This document shows positions 9,930 through 20,924 of a stretch of DNA of 64,000 bases, piece by piece. The stretch is taken from contig NC_065880.2 of assembly GCF_932274485.2 (NCBI RefSeq), forward strand, positions 7,417,695-7,481,694, in the 5' to 3' direction. The notes beneath the pieces are model-generated. The model did not search any database. It saw nothing but the letters and a program-made list of their open reading frames with translations, and was not told the DNA's origin. A program made the position numbers and the translations under genes. Every line of letters begins with the position of its first letter. Position 1 is the first letter of the stretch. This DNA comes from Patella vulgata. Its lineage: Eukaryota > Mollusca > Gastropoda > Patellidae.

Positions 9930-10730
9930 TACAGACAGACAGACAAACGACAGTCACAAATATATATAAATAGACTAGCAGGATACCCGGCTTCGCTCGG
10001 GGGTCATAACTCCGAAACCGGATGGTGGTAGACTAACGCCACCTGGCCTATGTTACTCCCCGGTCCGAGCTATTCCTATACCCCAAATTTCAGAGTTGGG
10101 GCAGACCTTGTGTAGCGGCCAACCCCGAACAGACCGGCTTCGCTCGGGGGTCATAACTCCGAAACCGGAAGTGGTAGACTAACGCCACCTGGCCTATGTT
10201 ACTCCCCGTTCCGAGCTACCCCTATACCCCAAATTTCAGACTCGGGGCAGATGTAGCCGCCAACCCCGAACAGACAGACTTCGCTCGGGTGTCATAACTC
10301 CGAAACCGGAAGTGGTAGACTAACGCCACCTGGCCTATGTTACTCCCCGGTCCGAGCTTTTCCTATACCCCAAATTTCAGAGTTGGGGCAGACCTTGTGT
10401 AGCGGCCAACCCCGAACAGACCGGCTTCGCTCGGGGGTCATAACTCCGAAACCGGAAGTGGTAGACTAACGCCACCTGGCCTATGTTAATCCCCGTTCCG
10501 AGCTACCCCTATACCCCAAATTTCAGACTCGGGGCAGATGTAGCCGCCAACCCCGAACAGACAGACTTCGCTCGGGTGTCATAACTCCGAAACCGGACGT
10601 GGTTACTCCCCGATCCGAGTTACCCATATACCCCAAATTTCAGACTCGGGGCAGACCTAGTGTAGCCGCCAACCCCCACAGACAGACAGACAGACAGACA
10701 GACAAACGACAGTCTCAAATATATATATAG
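9465..10730. repeat. GC-rich tandem array of about 145-155-bp units with CAGA tracts
   Basis: Units opening with CGGCTTCGCTCGG start near 9478, 9619, 9744, 9989, 10135, 10422 and 10567, with a variant near 10276. They share ACTCCGAAACCGG, TATACCCCAAATTTCAGA and GCCGCCAACCCC. Two (CAGA)n tracts (about 9884-9945 and 10677-10705) are each followed by CAAACGACAGTC and a TATATA run, and each block begins TAGCAGGATACCCGGCTTCG. This gives two adjacent copies of one element (9465-9970 and 9973-10730), each with internal unit amplification. Composition is far more GC-rich than the surroundings. The family is not identified; a head plus simple-repeat tail suggests a non-autonomous element. Confidence 0.85.
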
Positions 10731-10796
10731 ATTTGATTATAACATACATCTTATAACTTACATCTTATTGTAACCACATCTTATATTATTATCTTA

Positions 10797-11850
10797 TACT
10801 AGCAGGATACTAGGCTTCGCCCGGGGCCTACATTTACCTGTAGCCCAAATTCACCGCGGCCCAAATTCTCTCTGGGCCCAAGTCGTCCGGTGTCCAAATG
10901 CGATGGCCTAAAACATTTACGGGGCAATGCTGGTTAATTCGATGCCATTTATGTAGATGTAGGGCGCGGCACAGAAGCGTAAATTCGTACGGGCACATAT
11001 TCGACGGGGCTCAAATTCTCCATGGGCTCAAATTCACCAAGAGCCCAAATTCGCCGTACAGATTCACGATCCACTCAATACCTCAAGCAGAAGAATCTAC
11101 GCCATAACAGATAAATCGCATTCAACATAAGCGCAACAGCACGAAGTGGCAGTAAATTGATAACACAAACCACGTTGGTCAAATACAAACTTACGACAAA
11201 CGTTCAGTTCTGTTCGAAGTACTTAGAAAGTTCTGCCCTAGGACTGGTATGACCAGGATAATATATTTTTAAGAAATGTTTAGAAATGTCTGGAACATTC
11301 TTAAATTTTCCACAACTTTCCAGAACCTTCCAACTTTTTCTAGAACCCGCCAGAACCTACATAACATCATGGCGTTAAAATTGCGTTACATTTGCGTAAA
11401 AATGGCCAGTCAGTTTACCATCATTTTTTGCTTATCTTTTTAACGAAAATGTAATGTCAGAAAATGACCTTAATCTAACACAAAGTTTTCTCATTTTTAC
11501 GTTACGTTAAAATCAAGGACAATTTTCATGTGACAATGAATTAGGTCGCCTTTGTAACCTCGTTGGTTTTCTCATTTTCCTCAGGTCCTTTTCGTAAAAG
11601 GTGGCATTAACTCTGAAAGTATCTCCGGATTCGGCGTTTTCGTTCAGTTTGTCGACATTTTCAACGGGGTAATCTATTCATACCTCGGGGCTAAATTAGC
11701 CTGGGTCCATTTTGCCCGGGGCTCGGGTCCGATTCGCTCGTGACCCCGATTTATTGACCTAAAATATTCACGAGGTCATGGTGGTTAATTTGATACCACA
11801 GATGTGGAGGTGGTGCGCGGCGACGTACATTCACACACACATACCTTGAT
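10797..11850. repeat. Related dispersed repeat with an internal direct repeat
   Basis: The block starts ACTAGCAGGATAC and GGCTTCGCCCGGGG, a variant of the head of the preceding array. A segment of about 100 bp around GGTTAATTCGATGCCA (10885-10985) recurs at 11735-11835 as GGTTAATTTGATACCA in flanks of the same layout. No coding content was found. Confidence 0.55.
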
Positions 11851-11885
11851 TTTATATATATTATTATTATTTTATTATAACTTAC

Positions 11886-12176
11886 ATATTATATCAAGAG
11901 TGATATTATCTGTGTTACCAGTGCCACACCGATTGGTAGCTGAACAGTAGAGTATTTTATTATTCAGTTGTTTGGCAATAGTTAACTGTAAGATACTAGC
12001 TGTTCCACCATTTATAACACCACTAGTCTGTCCTGATAATGTATTATCTGTAGAATCTATATACCATGTGAATGAAACTGTTGGATCTATAGTTCCTGTA
12101 TAACACGTTACGTCTGTTACCATACCATCAGTAAATAATAATCTACTTTTATCTTTGATTTTACTGGATGCTGGGA
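11886..12176 (-). CDS. Gene 1 Ig domain 2 exon (phase 1-1)
   Basis: The 291-nt exon runs from an acceptor TTTCAG to a donor AT|GTAAGTTATAA. It encodes an Ig domain starting PASSKIKDKSRLLFTDGMV, then DVTCYTG (first Cys), SFTWYIDST (core Trp), ILQLTIAKQLNNK and ILYCSATNRCGTG (second Cys). Length and phase are identical to the gene 2 exon at 43218-43508, and the frame is clean. The neighbouring V-like exon upstream has a stop, so this exon may survive in a dead or alternatively spliced gene. Confidence 0.8.
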
Positions 12177-12309
12177 CTGAAATAATGGTAAAATAAAATA
12201 AAATGAAACATTACCTGACATTATGATCAATTAAATAATACGCATGTAGTAAGGTCCTAATTGAATAGTATTTATAACATTGTACAAATAAATCTGAATT
12301 TCTTCTCAC

Positions 12310-12603
12310 CTGTAATCTTGAGATTTTTACTGTCCATACTGCCTCCACTTGTACATGTTCATTCTCCCTCATCTCTTACTGCTGATGTACTGTTGATATA
12401 TACAATACTTATACCAGTATTAAAATCAATGGTTATAGTATAACCAGGTAGTTGATCACATTTAGATATACAAGTTGAAATCCCCTGATCATTTCGTCTC
12501 CACGTAATAAAAAGTCCGGACGAACTAAAAGAACACGTTAAAGTTACTGATGTTCCTTCACATACATCAGACTTATCTATATGCAATCTAGTCTCATCCT
12601 CAT
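12310..12603 (-). pseudogene. Gene 1 V-like Ig exon with an in-frame stop
   Basis: The 294-nt exon has an intact acceptor (GTTATAG|ATGAGG) and donor (ACAG|GTGAG) and the usual 1-1 phase. It encodes TRLHIDKSDVCEGTSVTLTC, FITWRRNDQG, the extra pair STCISKC, and INSTSAVRDEGE. At 12359-12361 a TGA replaces the TGG codon that gives GEWTC in gene 2 and GEWQC at 3.6 kb. The reading frame continues cleanly afterwards to the donor, so this is a single nonsense change in an otherwise well-kept exon, implying recent loss or skipping. Confidence 0.8.
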
Positions 12604-14395
12604 CTATAACCGATCTAGTCCCACCCGTAACTATATCCACCAATCCAGTAGACGTGGTACAAGGGTTAATCAGCGAACTGGATGTATGAGATGTGTTGTT
12701 GACGTTTGGGAAAGTAGGACGAGGGGAAATGTGTAGGGAGTGAAGTGCTGTAAAGGGATAGTTAGATGTATTATGAATGGTTAGAGTGGCTGTGGTGTTA
12801 CGGTGAAATACTATGCCGCCACCGTAACACCACAGCTTTATGATTTGTTAGACAGGAGTGATGTAATGGGTGTCAACAACTGGGTATGCTGGTACCGTCG
12901 CAACGTAGCCGTGAAATATATATTGTGGGGGGGAAGGGCGGAAACGGAAAAATATACAATGTTGACAGTATGTGCCAGGCATGAGGCTGCGCAGACCGAG
13001 CGGCAGCCTCGATAGGGAGTGTGTGGGAGGGTCACCCTCATAAAAAATTTTTTTTTTAAATTTCAGTTTTCTGTAAGCAGTGAAAACACTATTTTGGCAT
13101 TGTTTGCGGGGTTAAACCTAAAAATCACATTAATTCACCTATTGCACGATATTGTGAAACTAGCTGACGAAGACAGCTCGGGCGGCGATTGTTCGACTCG
13201 GGGCTGCTCTGTCAGTATCTAACAAACGCATTTAGTTCGCGTACAACTTTTAAAAACCGAATGTCAGTATGGTATTTCTCACTTAATTGGTTATCGCAAA
13301 AACAGAGTAAACTGAAAGCGAGTAATCACGACTCAAACCTATAGTCTATAGCCTACTTACAGTACTACACTCGTCACTAGGCTTCCTATATTATTGTTTG
13401 TGGAGGGTTTACTACTCAGTGATAAGCCTGCGCCGCAAAAAGAGGTCTCGCCTTTTATTATTAGTATAATGACTTCCTCATGTGCGGCAGGTTAGTTTGC
13501 TTCTAAAAACACTGTTTTCCGTTCCAAAAAATACAAAAGTAATTTTCTACCAGATGACCATGGTTCTTTTCACCGAGACTAGATAATTTCTCTCGGTGTA
13601 AGGATATAGCTATGGATAAGTTCATACAAGGTCAATAAATCCGCGGTCACGTCGGGTCACACTGTTGAGAAAATAAACCGATGGGTTTGTTTAGTAGCAA
13701 ATCGAGCGTGAATCAACTGAGTTTGTACTGAAAAATTTTTGAGTGATATGTATGAACTGTCTTCACACATTCGGTTTATAATTAGCGATATACAGGTACA
13801 GTGGCAAGTGTTGTACTTCACAGACTGTTTACCTCCGAACTACCTCCGCACGAAATCCCCGATTTGGGTACTTGTTAAAAGAAAAAGAAATAGTACCTGT
13901 GCGCATGCCAGTAAAAAAAAAAAATAAGAGTTCGCGCATAAAAATGCCCGAACGTACCAGGCGCCAGGTCATCCAGTCTCACCCTGATCTATATCCAGTC
14001 TTGGCACATGATCATCTATGTCTGTCAATATATAAATAATACTTGGTAAATTAACATACAACAAACTACAGATGTGAGCCGAGATGAATCAACTGATTTT
14101 AAAAGTTAGTAAAAGTAAGCGTCTGTGAAAATAACAAGAACAGTGTGGCTAGTCGTACCGATATCCACTTGAGTACACGTATGCGTGAGAATAAAGAAAC
14201 CTTTAGCAGTGCACACGTTTCTTCTTTTACTTGGCACACGTAACAACACCAAAGTGCTCCATGTTAATCAAACCAGAACAAGGCGCTGGTTACAAATTAG
14301 TCGTTTATATCGTAACAATAATACTTTTCCTATTACAAACAACTGGCCGTAGCTTTGATGGCGGTTATTATAATTTATTATAATAAATTATTGAA
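12604..14395. other. Gene 1 intron 1, part; no exon recognised
   Basis: The segment contains the hairpin at 12789-12836 and a V-exon-like scrap at about 13985-14015 (minus strand reads RLDIDQ). There is an A-run at 13915-13923. Otherwise there are only short chance frames. Confidence 0.5.
12789..12836. repeat. 17-bp perfect inverted repeat (hairpin)
   Basis: GCTGTGGTGTTACGGTG at 12789-12805 is the exact complement of CACCGTAACACCACAGC at 12820-12836, with a 14-nt loop. The arms are perfect, and GC-richer than the flanks, so the structure is young or maintained. Confidence 0.85.
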
Positions 14396-15165
14396 CTTGT
14401 ATAACGCCAAAATCCAGCTTGTAAAGCTACTCAGTGGCGCTTGTACAAAAAAAAATATTATGATTATGAGTACACAATGTAAAACAATATAGATAGAAAA
14501 TCATATACAATACTGTTTGGTAAAACAAGATAATAGGATTTACAAAAAACAACAGAATAACAGGGTATAGATAAAATATTGATAGAAAATCATAACAAAT
14601 TAAAAATTAAACTATTTGGTAAAACAAATAAATAGCAGTGTACAGATAAAATATAAAACATTTAAGTAATTGCTAAAATAGATAAATTACGTGAAGGCTT
14701 TTTGGAACAATTCCGTTTTTAGTTTCTTTTTAAAAATGTCGAAACTTGAACCAGTCGTTGTTTTAAAGGATACGTCGTTCCAAAGTTTCGTCGCTGCTAC
14801 CGAAAAGTAGCGTTGGGCGAAGAGTGTTTTACTTTTTGGCATCTCAGGGAGGTGAAGATTAGAAGAACGAAGTTGGCGTAAGGGGTTATAATGGTTAAGA
14901 AGATCTTTGAGATATGCAGGCGATTCAGGACAGTTGAATGACAGATATGTAAGACACAAAATTTTGAATCGATGCGAAAAGAAAGTTGTTTAAGGAAAGG
15001 GGTGGTTGGTCAACGATGAGGTGTTGGTGAGACGATATGAGCAGCTTGATTCTGAATGATTTTAAGAGGGTATAAGCTTTTTGCGGGAAGCCCAACAAGC
15101 AGTAAGTTACAATAATCGAGTCTGGATGTAACAAAGGAGTTGGCAAGTAGTTTACATGTTCCAAA
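14396..15165 (-). mobile_element. 5'-truncated LINE, C-terminal end of the reverse transcriptase ORF
   Basis: The minus frame 14959-14687 ends in a profile common at the C-terminus of CR1/L2/Jockey-type ORF2: AQRYFSVAATKLWNDVSFKT, then FDIFKKKLKTELF, and stop. A preceding piece in another frame (about 15130-15050) resembles the usual SRLDYCNSLL-GLPQK motif region, so at least one frameshift separates them. Downstream, a TTATTATAATTTATTATAAT stretch at 14363-14390 may be the element's short-repeat 3' end. The copy is a dead 5'-truncated insertion inside gene 1 intron 1. Confidence 0.75.
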
Positions 15166-15949
15166 ATTGATTTAATGACGCTAATAAAAACGCTAATATG
15201 TTCGAATTAAAAACCAGTGGTAGAAACAAAATAAATTCAATATATATTGCAATGTATATGAGATTTGAGGAACATAGATATACATACGGTGGCTGATAAG
15301 GGACATGAATACTAATTTTCATTTATTTATTTTGGTTTTTTAATTTTCACGCAAATCAATTTTAATATAATTTGTTTTTGCCATTTTCACCCAAGGTAAT
15401 TATAATTTCACTCAAGTAATTTTTAATATAGTTTGTTTTTCTTAATTTTACCCCGTCAATTTCAATATAATTTGATTTCGATATTTTTCACTCCAGTCAA
15501 TTTTCATTTTCACCCAAGCAATTTTTAATTTAATTTATTTTCTTGAATTTTCACCCGAGAACAGTTCATACCCACCCGAACCATTTTTTTATTTATTTTA
15601 TTTTATAATATTCACCCGGGTAATTTATAATCATCACTCAATAAAATTTAAATTTATATTCCCACAAAAGTATTTATCGGGTGTTTATTTCCAATAAAAG
15701 TATGCCAATTTTGGTATATATGGAAAGTCGAAACATCCAATCTTACTAGAAAAATACTGGATTCCCTGAAAAACACCCATGGAGCGCATATAATACAAAA
15801 ATGTAAGGGACACTCGTGTGACGTTAAAGATTCGTGAGCGCTTGATGTATATGTTGATAAACTTGATGAAGGGCTTAAACGTACAAAAGTTTCTGGAATA
15901 AAAACCACGCAAAAAGACTTTACTATTTATGATAACATCGTCTTGTCTA

Positions 15950-16735
15950 TGCAATGTATTATCATTCGGCTTATCCTCGAATTCGAATTGCCAATGTGTA
16001 CACGGGTCCTCGGTTTCTCGTGCCATCCAAACGAGTATACGTTGTGTAGCACCATGGGCCTTTCTGTCCGACGTGGAGAGTGGGAGTTGGAAACCGGTCG
16101 CCACATCCTACGTACGACCCATGCATCTGTTTTCTTAAGACGTTTGTCTTCTCAGTAGTTATAACAATGCAACTGTTCGTTTTTATATTTTATATATCAA
16201 GCTAGATACATATAAGCATAGCACAGATTACAATACTTAAGTCATTCTCAAACCCTAGCCAGCCGGACTCGATATGGGCGAGTCTGCTGATAGAAATGGT
16301 TACATCTTTTCCCTTTGAGAATCTGTCTGTTGTCTAACGAATTCTCACAAGTATGATAGTTTTGAGCTGTGGGCTTTGGACGTTCAAATATCTAATTGGT
16401 CAAATATGATGTAAATAATTATAGCTATTGGTTAATTAAGTCACATGACGTCGAAACCCACCCTTATATGGTTCAATGGAAATTTACTAGAGAAACTTCC
16501 CAGAAATATATGTTATCATGTTGTTGACATATAGAACCAGCTATGTTTTGGTTCTGTAACTCTTTTTTATATAACAATATGTCATTTTGATTTAAGTATT
16601 TTTAGTACATATATGTGAATATGTTTGAATCTACTAACTTGCCAAATCATTAATTAATACCATATAATGCCATCTTATTTCTCTATTCCTTGTCTATAAA
16701 TTGAAAACAATGTCGCAACGACAATATTGCTACAG
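15950..16735 (+). repeat. Intron-1 block shared with gene 2 (46085-48400)
   Basis: The order GTGTAGCACCATGGGCC, CATCCTACGTACGACCCATG, TTAAGACGTTTGTCTT, TAGCACAGATTACAATACT and ATTTCTCTATTCCTTGTCTA recurs in the same orientation at 46085-46340 and 47880-48400. The 46-kb copy is interrupted by the Tc1 element and by about 90 extra bases near 46195-46280. The match marks duplication of the receptor gene including its first intron. Confidence 0.8.
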
Positions 16736-16739
16736 TTGT

Positions 16740-16856
16740 CCCTTTCCAAACCCTCTGTCCAGATGTACTTTCTCGGCCAATTCAGGGGTCGAAAACCCGA
16801 ACTCCAGGTTAGAGAGCCAACGTCTTACCCATTGAGCCATCGTGGCTCGCCGTAAG
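16740..16856 (-). mobile_element. SINE-2 head fragment
   Basis: The complement reads CACGATGGCTCAATGGGTAA then GACGTTGGCTCTCTAACCTG, an A-box-like then B-box-like tRNA-derived head, matching the full copy at 52250-52555. Confidence 0.65.
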
Positions 16857-17380
16857 ATTGAATCATTATTTTGCAGCGAATAATACACATATCTTTCGTC
16901 GAGGTTCGACCGTTTTGCAAGCGAGGCTAGATAAGATAACGTCATGCGCTGGGTGGAAATTCAACAAAATAGAAAGTATATTAAAATTATAAATCACTCG
17001 GTTAAATATTATAAATATAACATAAATAAATTATATTGAAAATTACTCATGCGAAAATTATATTAAAATTGACTAGGGTGAAAATTAAGAAAAACAAATT
17101 ATATTAAAAATCACTTGGGTGACAATTATAATTGACTTTGGTGAGAACGGCAAAAAACAAATTATAGTATTAAAATTGACTTGGGTGAAAATTAAAAAAT
17201 ATAAATGAAAATTACTTTTTATGTTCCGTATATACATGAATTCAAAATAAATTTGAGAATCCGTGATGTCCGTTGAATGGAATTCAAGCGAATACATACA
17301 TATATATTCATTATGAATATTGAATCCGATTGTGTTTCTCTTGTTTTACTGCAAAATACATAAATAAGTAAACAACTTAC

Positions 17381-17507
17381 CTATACGTTCGTCTCCGATA
17401 GCGCTTACAGTGTGCAAAAATGGAGCCTCCGTAATAATCGCAAATTGGAAACCACGATACATAGGGACTAAAACGATGGACACAATAAAAACCGCTGCAG
17501 CCTTCAT
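17381..17507 (-). CDS. Gene 1 signal-peptide exon
   Basis: ATG at 17507-17505 starts MKAAAVFIVSIVLVPMYRGF, a typical signal peptide; the exon continues 24 codons further to ATAG|GTAAGTTG, a good phase-1 donor (127 nt). The first 18 codons align with the gene 2 signal exon (MHTATVFIVLVVFVSMYR). There, the donor follows directly after MYR; here the same place reads GGTTTCC, so the old donor is lost and a downstream site is used or required. The upstream sequence ACTGGCAGT before the ATG is also shared with gene 2. A mature N-terminus with about 24 extra residues would result. Confidence 0.7.
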
Positions 17508-18460
17508 ACTGCCAGTATATATATTAATGCATATTACAATCTTGAAGACGACTTTAAATCTACTTTCTATTCAGTCATTTGTTGACATTGTATGTCTATA
17601 TAAATATTTAATATTCATATCTGATCTGTGAAGACCACTTAATACAACCAATATATAGCTGTAAAATATATATAATATATTATATACTTAGGTTATAATT
17701 CACCAAGGGCACCATGAATAAACTAGTCATATTGTTATTTGTTATAATTAATTTATAAAATTATATTTCATTAGCTCAGCATAGGAGCAGAACAGTAGGA
17801 CGTTAAACCCCATTTCATTTCATTTCATAAAATTATAATTACTGTCTCCTGCACGTGGATCTCAATTTATGTAATACTGCATTCATATTAGTTCTCATCT
17901 GATAAGCGTTATTGCTATAAAAGTTCATTGAAAAATTATCTACTTGTGATCCACGTTGCGGGTACAGAAATAATTGAAAAAAAATAATAATTTGAATTTA
18001 GTTTATTTCTAGGGCTATGATAGAAATAAACTGTAATTATCGTTTAAAATTGACTAGCAGAGAATTAACAAATACAAGGTCATGCAGGGACTTTTTCTAT
18101 TTTTCTCCATTTCTATTATCTCCTGACAGTCAATGGTTTTCATGAATTGTTAATTTCAAACAGATATCCTCTCACGTTCTAAGTGTTCCACTTTTCGTCT
18201 TTAAAGGAATTATCTGGGAGTTGAAAACTAACCGTGTATCTAGTATCGCTATCAACTTCTAGCTCATGTTTTCCTTCTGCTGACGTCACTTCTGGTTTGA
18301 TCAAATCGTCGTTACGCATCTACAATAGCCAATACTAATTATCCTTTTTACGAAAATAATAATTAAATATGGCAGCATGTGCCAATAAGAAATTAATTAT
18401 GAATATAATAATTCTAGATCACTGATGCGTGATCAACATAATATTTAAATTGTATAATAT
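17508..18460. other. Gene 1 upstream region with a SINE-2 tail
   Basis: The first few hundred bases should hold the gene 1 promoter; no convincing TATA box is placed. A SINE-2 3' end lies at 17772-17829 (GAGCAGAACAGTAGGACGTT, then ATTTC repeats). The rest is AT-rich with no supported gene. Confidence 0.5.
17772..17829 (+). mobile_element. SINE-2 3' end fragment
   Basis: GAGCAGAACAGTAGGACGTT, then CCCC and (ATTTC)n, matches the 3' end of the copy at 52250-52555. Confidence 0.75.
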
Positions 18461-18467
18461 TTAGCTT

Positions 18468-18520
18468 GACTGGTTTCGAATGCCGGCTGTACGTGACAAG
18501 AAGTAGCGTCGCCTGTCTAG
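18468..18520 (+). mobile_element. SINE-1 fragment (B-box region)
   Basis: TTTCGAATGCCGGCTGTACG followed by TGACAAGAAGTAG and GTCGCCTGTC matches the middle of SINE-1. Confidence 0.55.
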
Positions 18521-19045
18521 TTACGAGAACGTAGCTAAAAACATTGAGCTATACTGATGTGTTTGTTTTTAGCTACGATTGGATGCCTTTAGTTCCAAGT
18601 GGCAAACTCAATTTCTTTATTAATGCATGTAACCTCTTTAAAATAAGATAAGTTTATGCTATTATGATTAATTAAACTTACAGAGGCCAATGTAATGGCA
18701 TAACTGTCGCCTAACTCCAAATATTCGCGTTTAAATTAATGAAGTGTTGTTTATGTCTGACATTTACCGCCATCAAAATCCATTCATAGTTACATAGCTT
18801 TAGATTGCCTTATTGATAGGCTGTTATAAACGCCTTATATTTAGGCCCGCGTTCATGATGACAGCGTATCGTTTAAAAAGGTGGCGGTCTTAGTAACGGC
18901 TTAACGCCTCGATTTTAAAAACGACGATTTGTACCCGTTTCAGGTAGGATTATATGCTTAATTGTAGTTGGGTCTGGCAGAAATATTATAAATAACAATA
19001 ATCAATCGTTGTTTTTATTAAAAATATTGTCAATTTTGTTTACAA

Positions 19046-19325
19046 ATGCCGGGTGCGAATCCTTCCCGCATGTGCTACGTTGAAGGTAATGGCCTCATGT
19101 CTTATCTCGAAACACGGAGGGTTGAGAGATTAAGGTTTGTTATCTATCGCCTGTCCAGCCTCGTGGGTTTTCTCCTGGTTCCCCCTGTTTCCCCCCCCCA
19201 TGCTAAAGACCCCTACGCACAAGCGAATTATTAGAATAAAATTAAACCATATGTTAGTCCCGAAATGACCTAGTTTGTGTCGAGTGGACGTTAAACCACA
19301 TCTCTCTCTCTCTCTTTTTTTTCTC
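19046..19325 (+). mobile_element. SINE-1 copy, 5' part diverged
   Basis: The 3' body (CGCCTGTCCAGCCTCGTGGG, CGCACAAGCGAATTATTAGA, GTGTCGAGTGGACGTTAAAC) and the (CT)n tail fit the family. The tRNA-like head is not recognisable. Confidence 0.75.
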
Positions 19326-19514
19326 TCTCTCTATTTAGCTGGATACAAACTAGCAATATAAATCTACATGAAAGATATTATTAGAAGAACAAAATGAAAT
19401 ATATTGAATGTAGAATGACTTGCCTAAATAATAGGAATAGGTTGTAAACACATAGTGTCTTTAATGTCTTCAAGAGATAATAATGATTATGTCTCTTGAA
19501 TTTCTGGGTTTATT

Positions 19515-19650
19515 CCAACCTCGTGGGTTTCCTCCGGGTCCCCCGTCCCCCCCCCCCCCTACGCGTAAGCGATTTATTGAAATAAAATTGAACCGACATG
19601 ACCTAGTTTGTGTCGAGTGAACGTTAAACCCCATTTTTCTCCCTTTCTCT
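19515..19650 (+). mobile_element. SINE-1 3' fragment
   Basis: CCTCGTGGGTTTCCTCCGGG, a C-run, GCGTAAGCGATTTATTG and GTGTCGAGTGAACGTTAAAC with a T/C-rich tail. Confidence 0.75.
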
Positions 19651-20920
19651 TCTGGGTGTATATCATAACTTTGGATACCACAGATTTTATGAGCGTACAT
19701 ACTAAAGTATTTGATTCGTTTTTAATGGAGATGATTATAAACCAGACAAAGACATGCTGACAACCGTGGTTTAACTGGAACAGGGGTGGGGGGGTCATCA
19801 ATTTGAAAGCAAGCTATTGGCTTAACCTTGAATTAACTAATTGTTAGTGTACATGTCTGTTGCACACAATGACAATACCCTCCTATCCTGAAGATAAGTA
19901 CTGTACACAAGTAGTCATTCTATGATCAGAAGTATGAAAACAAAATACAACACAATAATTACAGTTGAAATATAATGAAATTTTCTGTAAAAAATACTTC
20001 ACAAATATAGTGCAGGGGGGGGGGGGTAATTATTTGCATAGAAATGGGTTGTTTTTCTCGAGTCAAATGCAGGAACTCATAATCAAAATATTCACTGTGA
20101 ATGGCTGTGAAGACTGTTTCAAACTGGCTTGGCTGTGAAGGGGAACAGTGTAACTTATTTGGAATGACTGTTGTAGTATTTTGATTATCCGTAGTATTAT
20201 ATTATTTAATTTTAATTTGTATTACTGTATGAAGAATATTGTTAAAATACCCAACTTTATGAATTCCAAAGACTATATTATGTCTTATTATTGGTCCAGG
20301 AACTGGTCTTCAGGCACTACTCATCTTCTTGTTCTTCGTATTGGGACGACGATCTTCGAAAAAAGTCAACGGTTTCGCCAATTAAAGTCCCCACGACATG
20401 CTTGTTCAGTAGACAGTTCGGCATAGATTGGCAAAATTCGATTTTTGAGGTGACGTCACAATTCCAAGATGGCGTCAATGGCGCCATGCCTCATAACGTC
20501 ATTAGTCACACTCAGATGTGTACAGTTATTCTCGGGGAAGATATTTTCGGAATGTAATCAGAAATCTTCCATGCTACAATACCATTTTCGATAGTACAAC
20601 GTCCATCGTGTTTAAATAGATAATGCCAGGTTAATAATTTGTATTCCTATTTTTCATGAACATTGGATCCTTGCCAACTGTAAGCATGGTTAGTGTGAAG
20701 CTTTGAAAGCCAAGCCAAGGCCAGCCGTCCTGGTTTATAACACCAAACATGTCTATGTGTACGAGCACAGACTGGATCAAGGTTACCGTAACAATTTATT
20801 ACTAATGAAATAATAACGTGACTTTTCTGGACTTTATATTATGGTTTTATACATGCACAATACACCGTTTGAAATGGCATACACGTGTACAACAAAGGCG
20901 TATTTGAAAGTTGACAAGAA
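19651..20920. other. Repeat-derived intergenic DNA
   Basis: The part at 20580-20790 (CATCGTGTTTAAATAGA, GGATCCTTGCCAACTGTAAG, GAAAGCCAAGCCAAGGC) has diverged relatives at 24880-25060 and 57300-57680. A G-run sits at 20010-20026. No gene was found. Confidence 0.55.
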
Positions 20921-20924
20921 TAAT

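Larger units (their letters stand above)
15312..17216. mobile_element. Long-inverted-repeat element, arms of about 240-320 bp
   Basis: The arm 15312-15630 (plus) and the arm 16975-17216 (complement) align over most of their length: both read AATTTTCATTTAT, TTTAATTTTCAC, TTTTAATATAATTTG and TTTTTCTTAATTTT in order. Each arm is itself built of short sub-repeats around TTTTCACCCAAG. The 1.3-kb interior holds a block shared with gene 2 intron 1 (15.95-16.73 kb) and a SINE head (16740-16856). This resembles a foldback-type element or an inverted duplication of a minisatellite around intron sequence. No transposase was seen. Confidence 0.55.

Noticed and set aside
10870-11840. Direct repeats about 870 bp apart read as the ends of an LTR element
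   Set aside because: No coding parts, no primer site, and the repeat is part of a longer dispersed family; evidence too weak to name such an element.
15685-16104. 139-codon minus-strand frame
   Set aside because: Overlaps the duplicated intron block and the counterpart near 46 kb is not open; no features.
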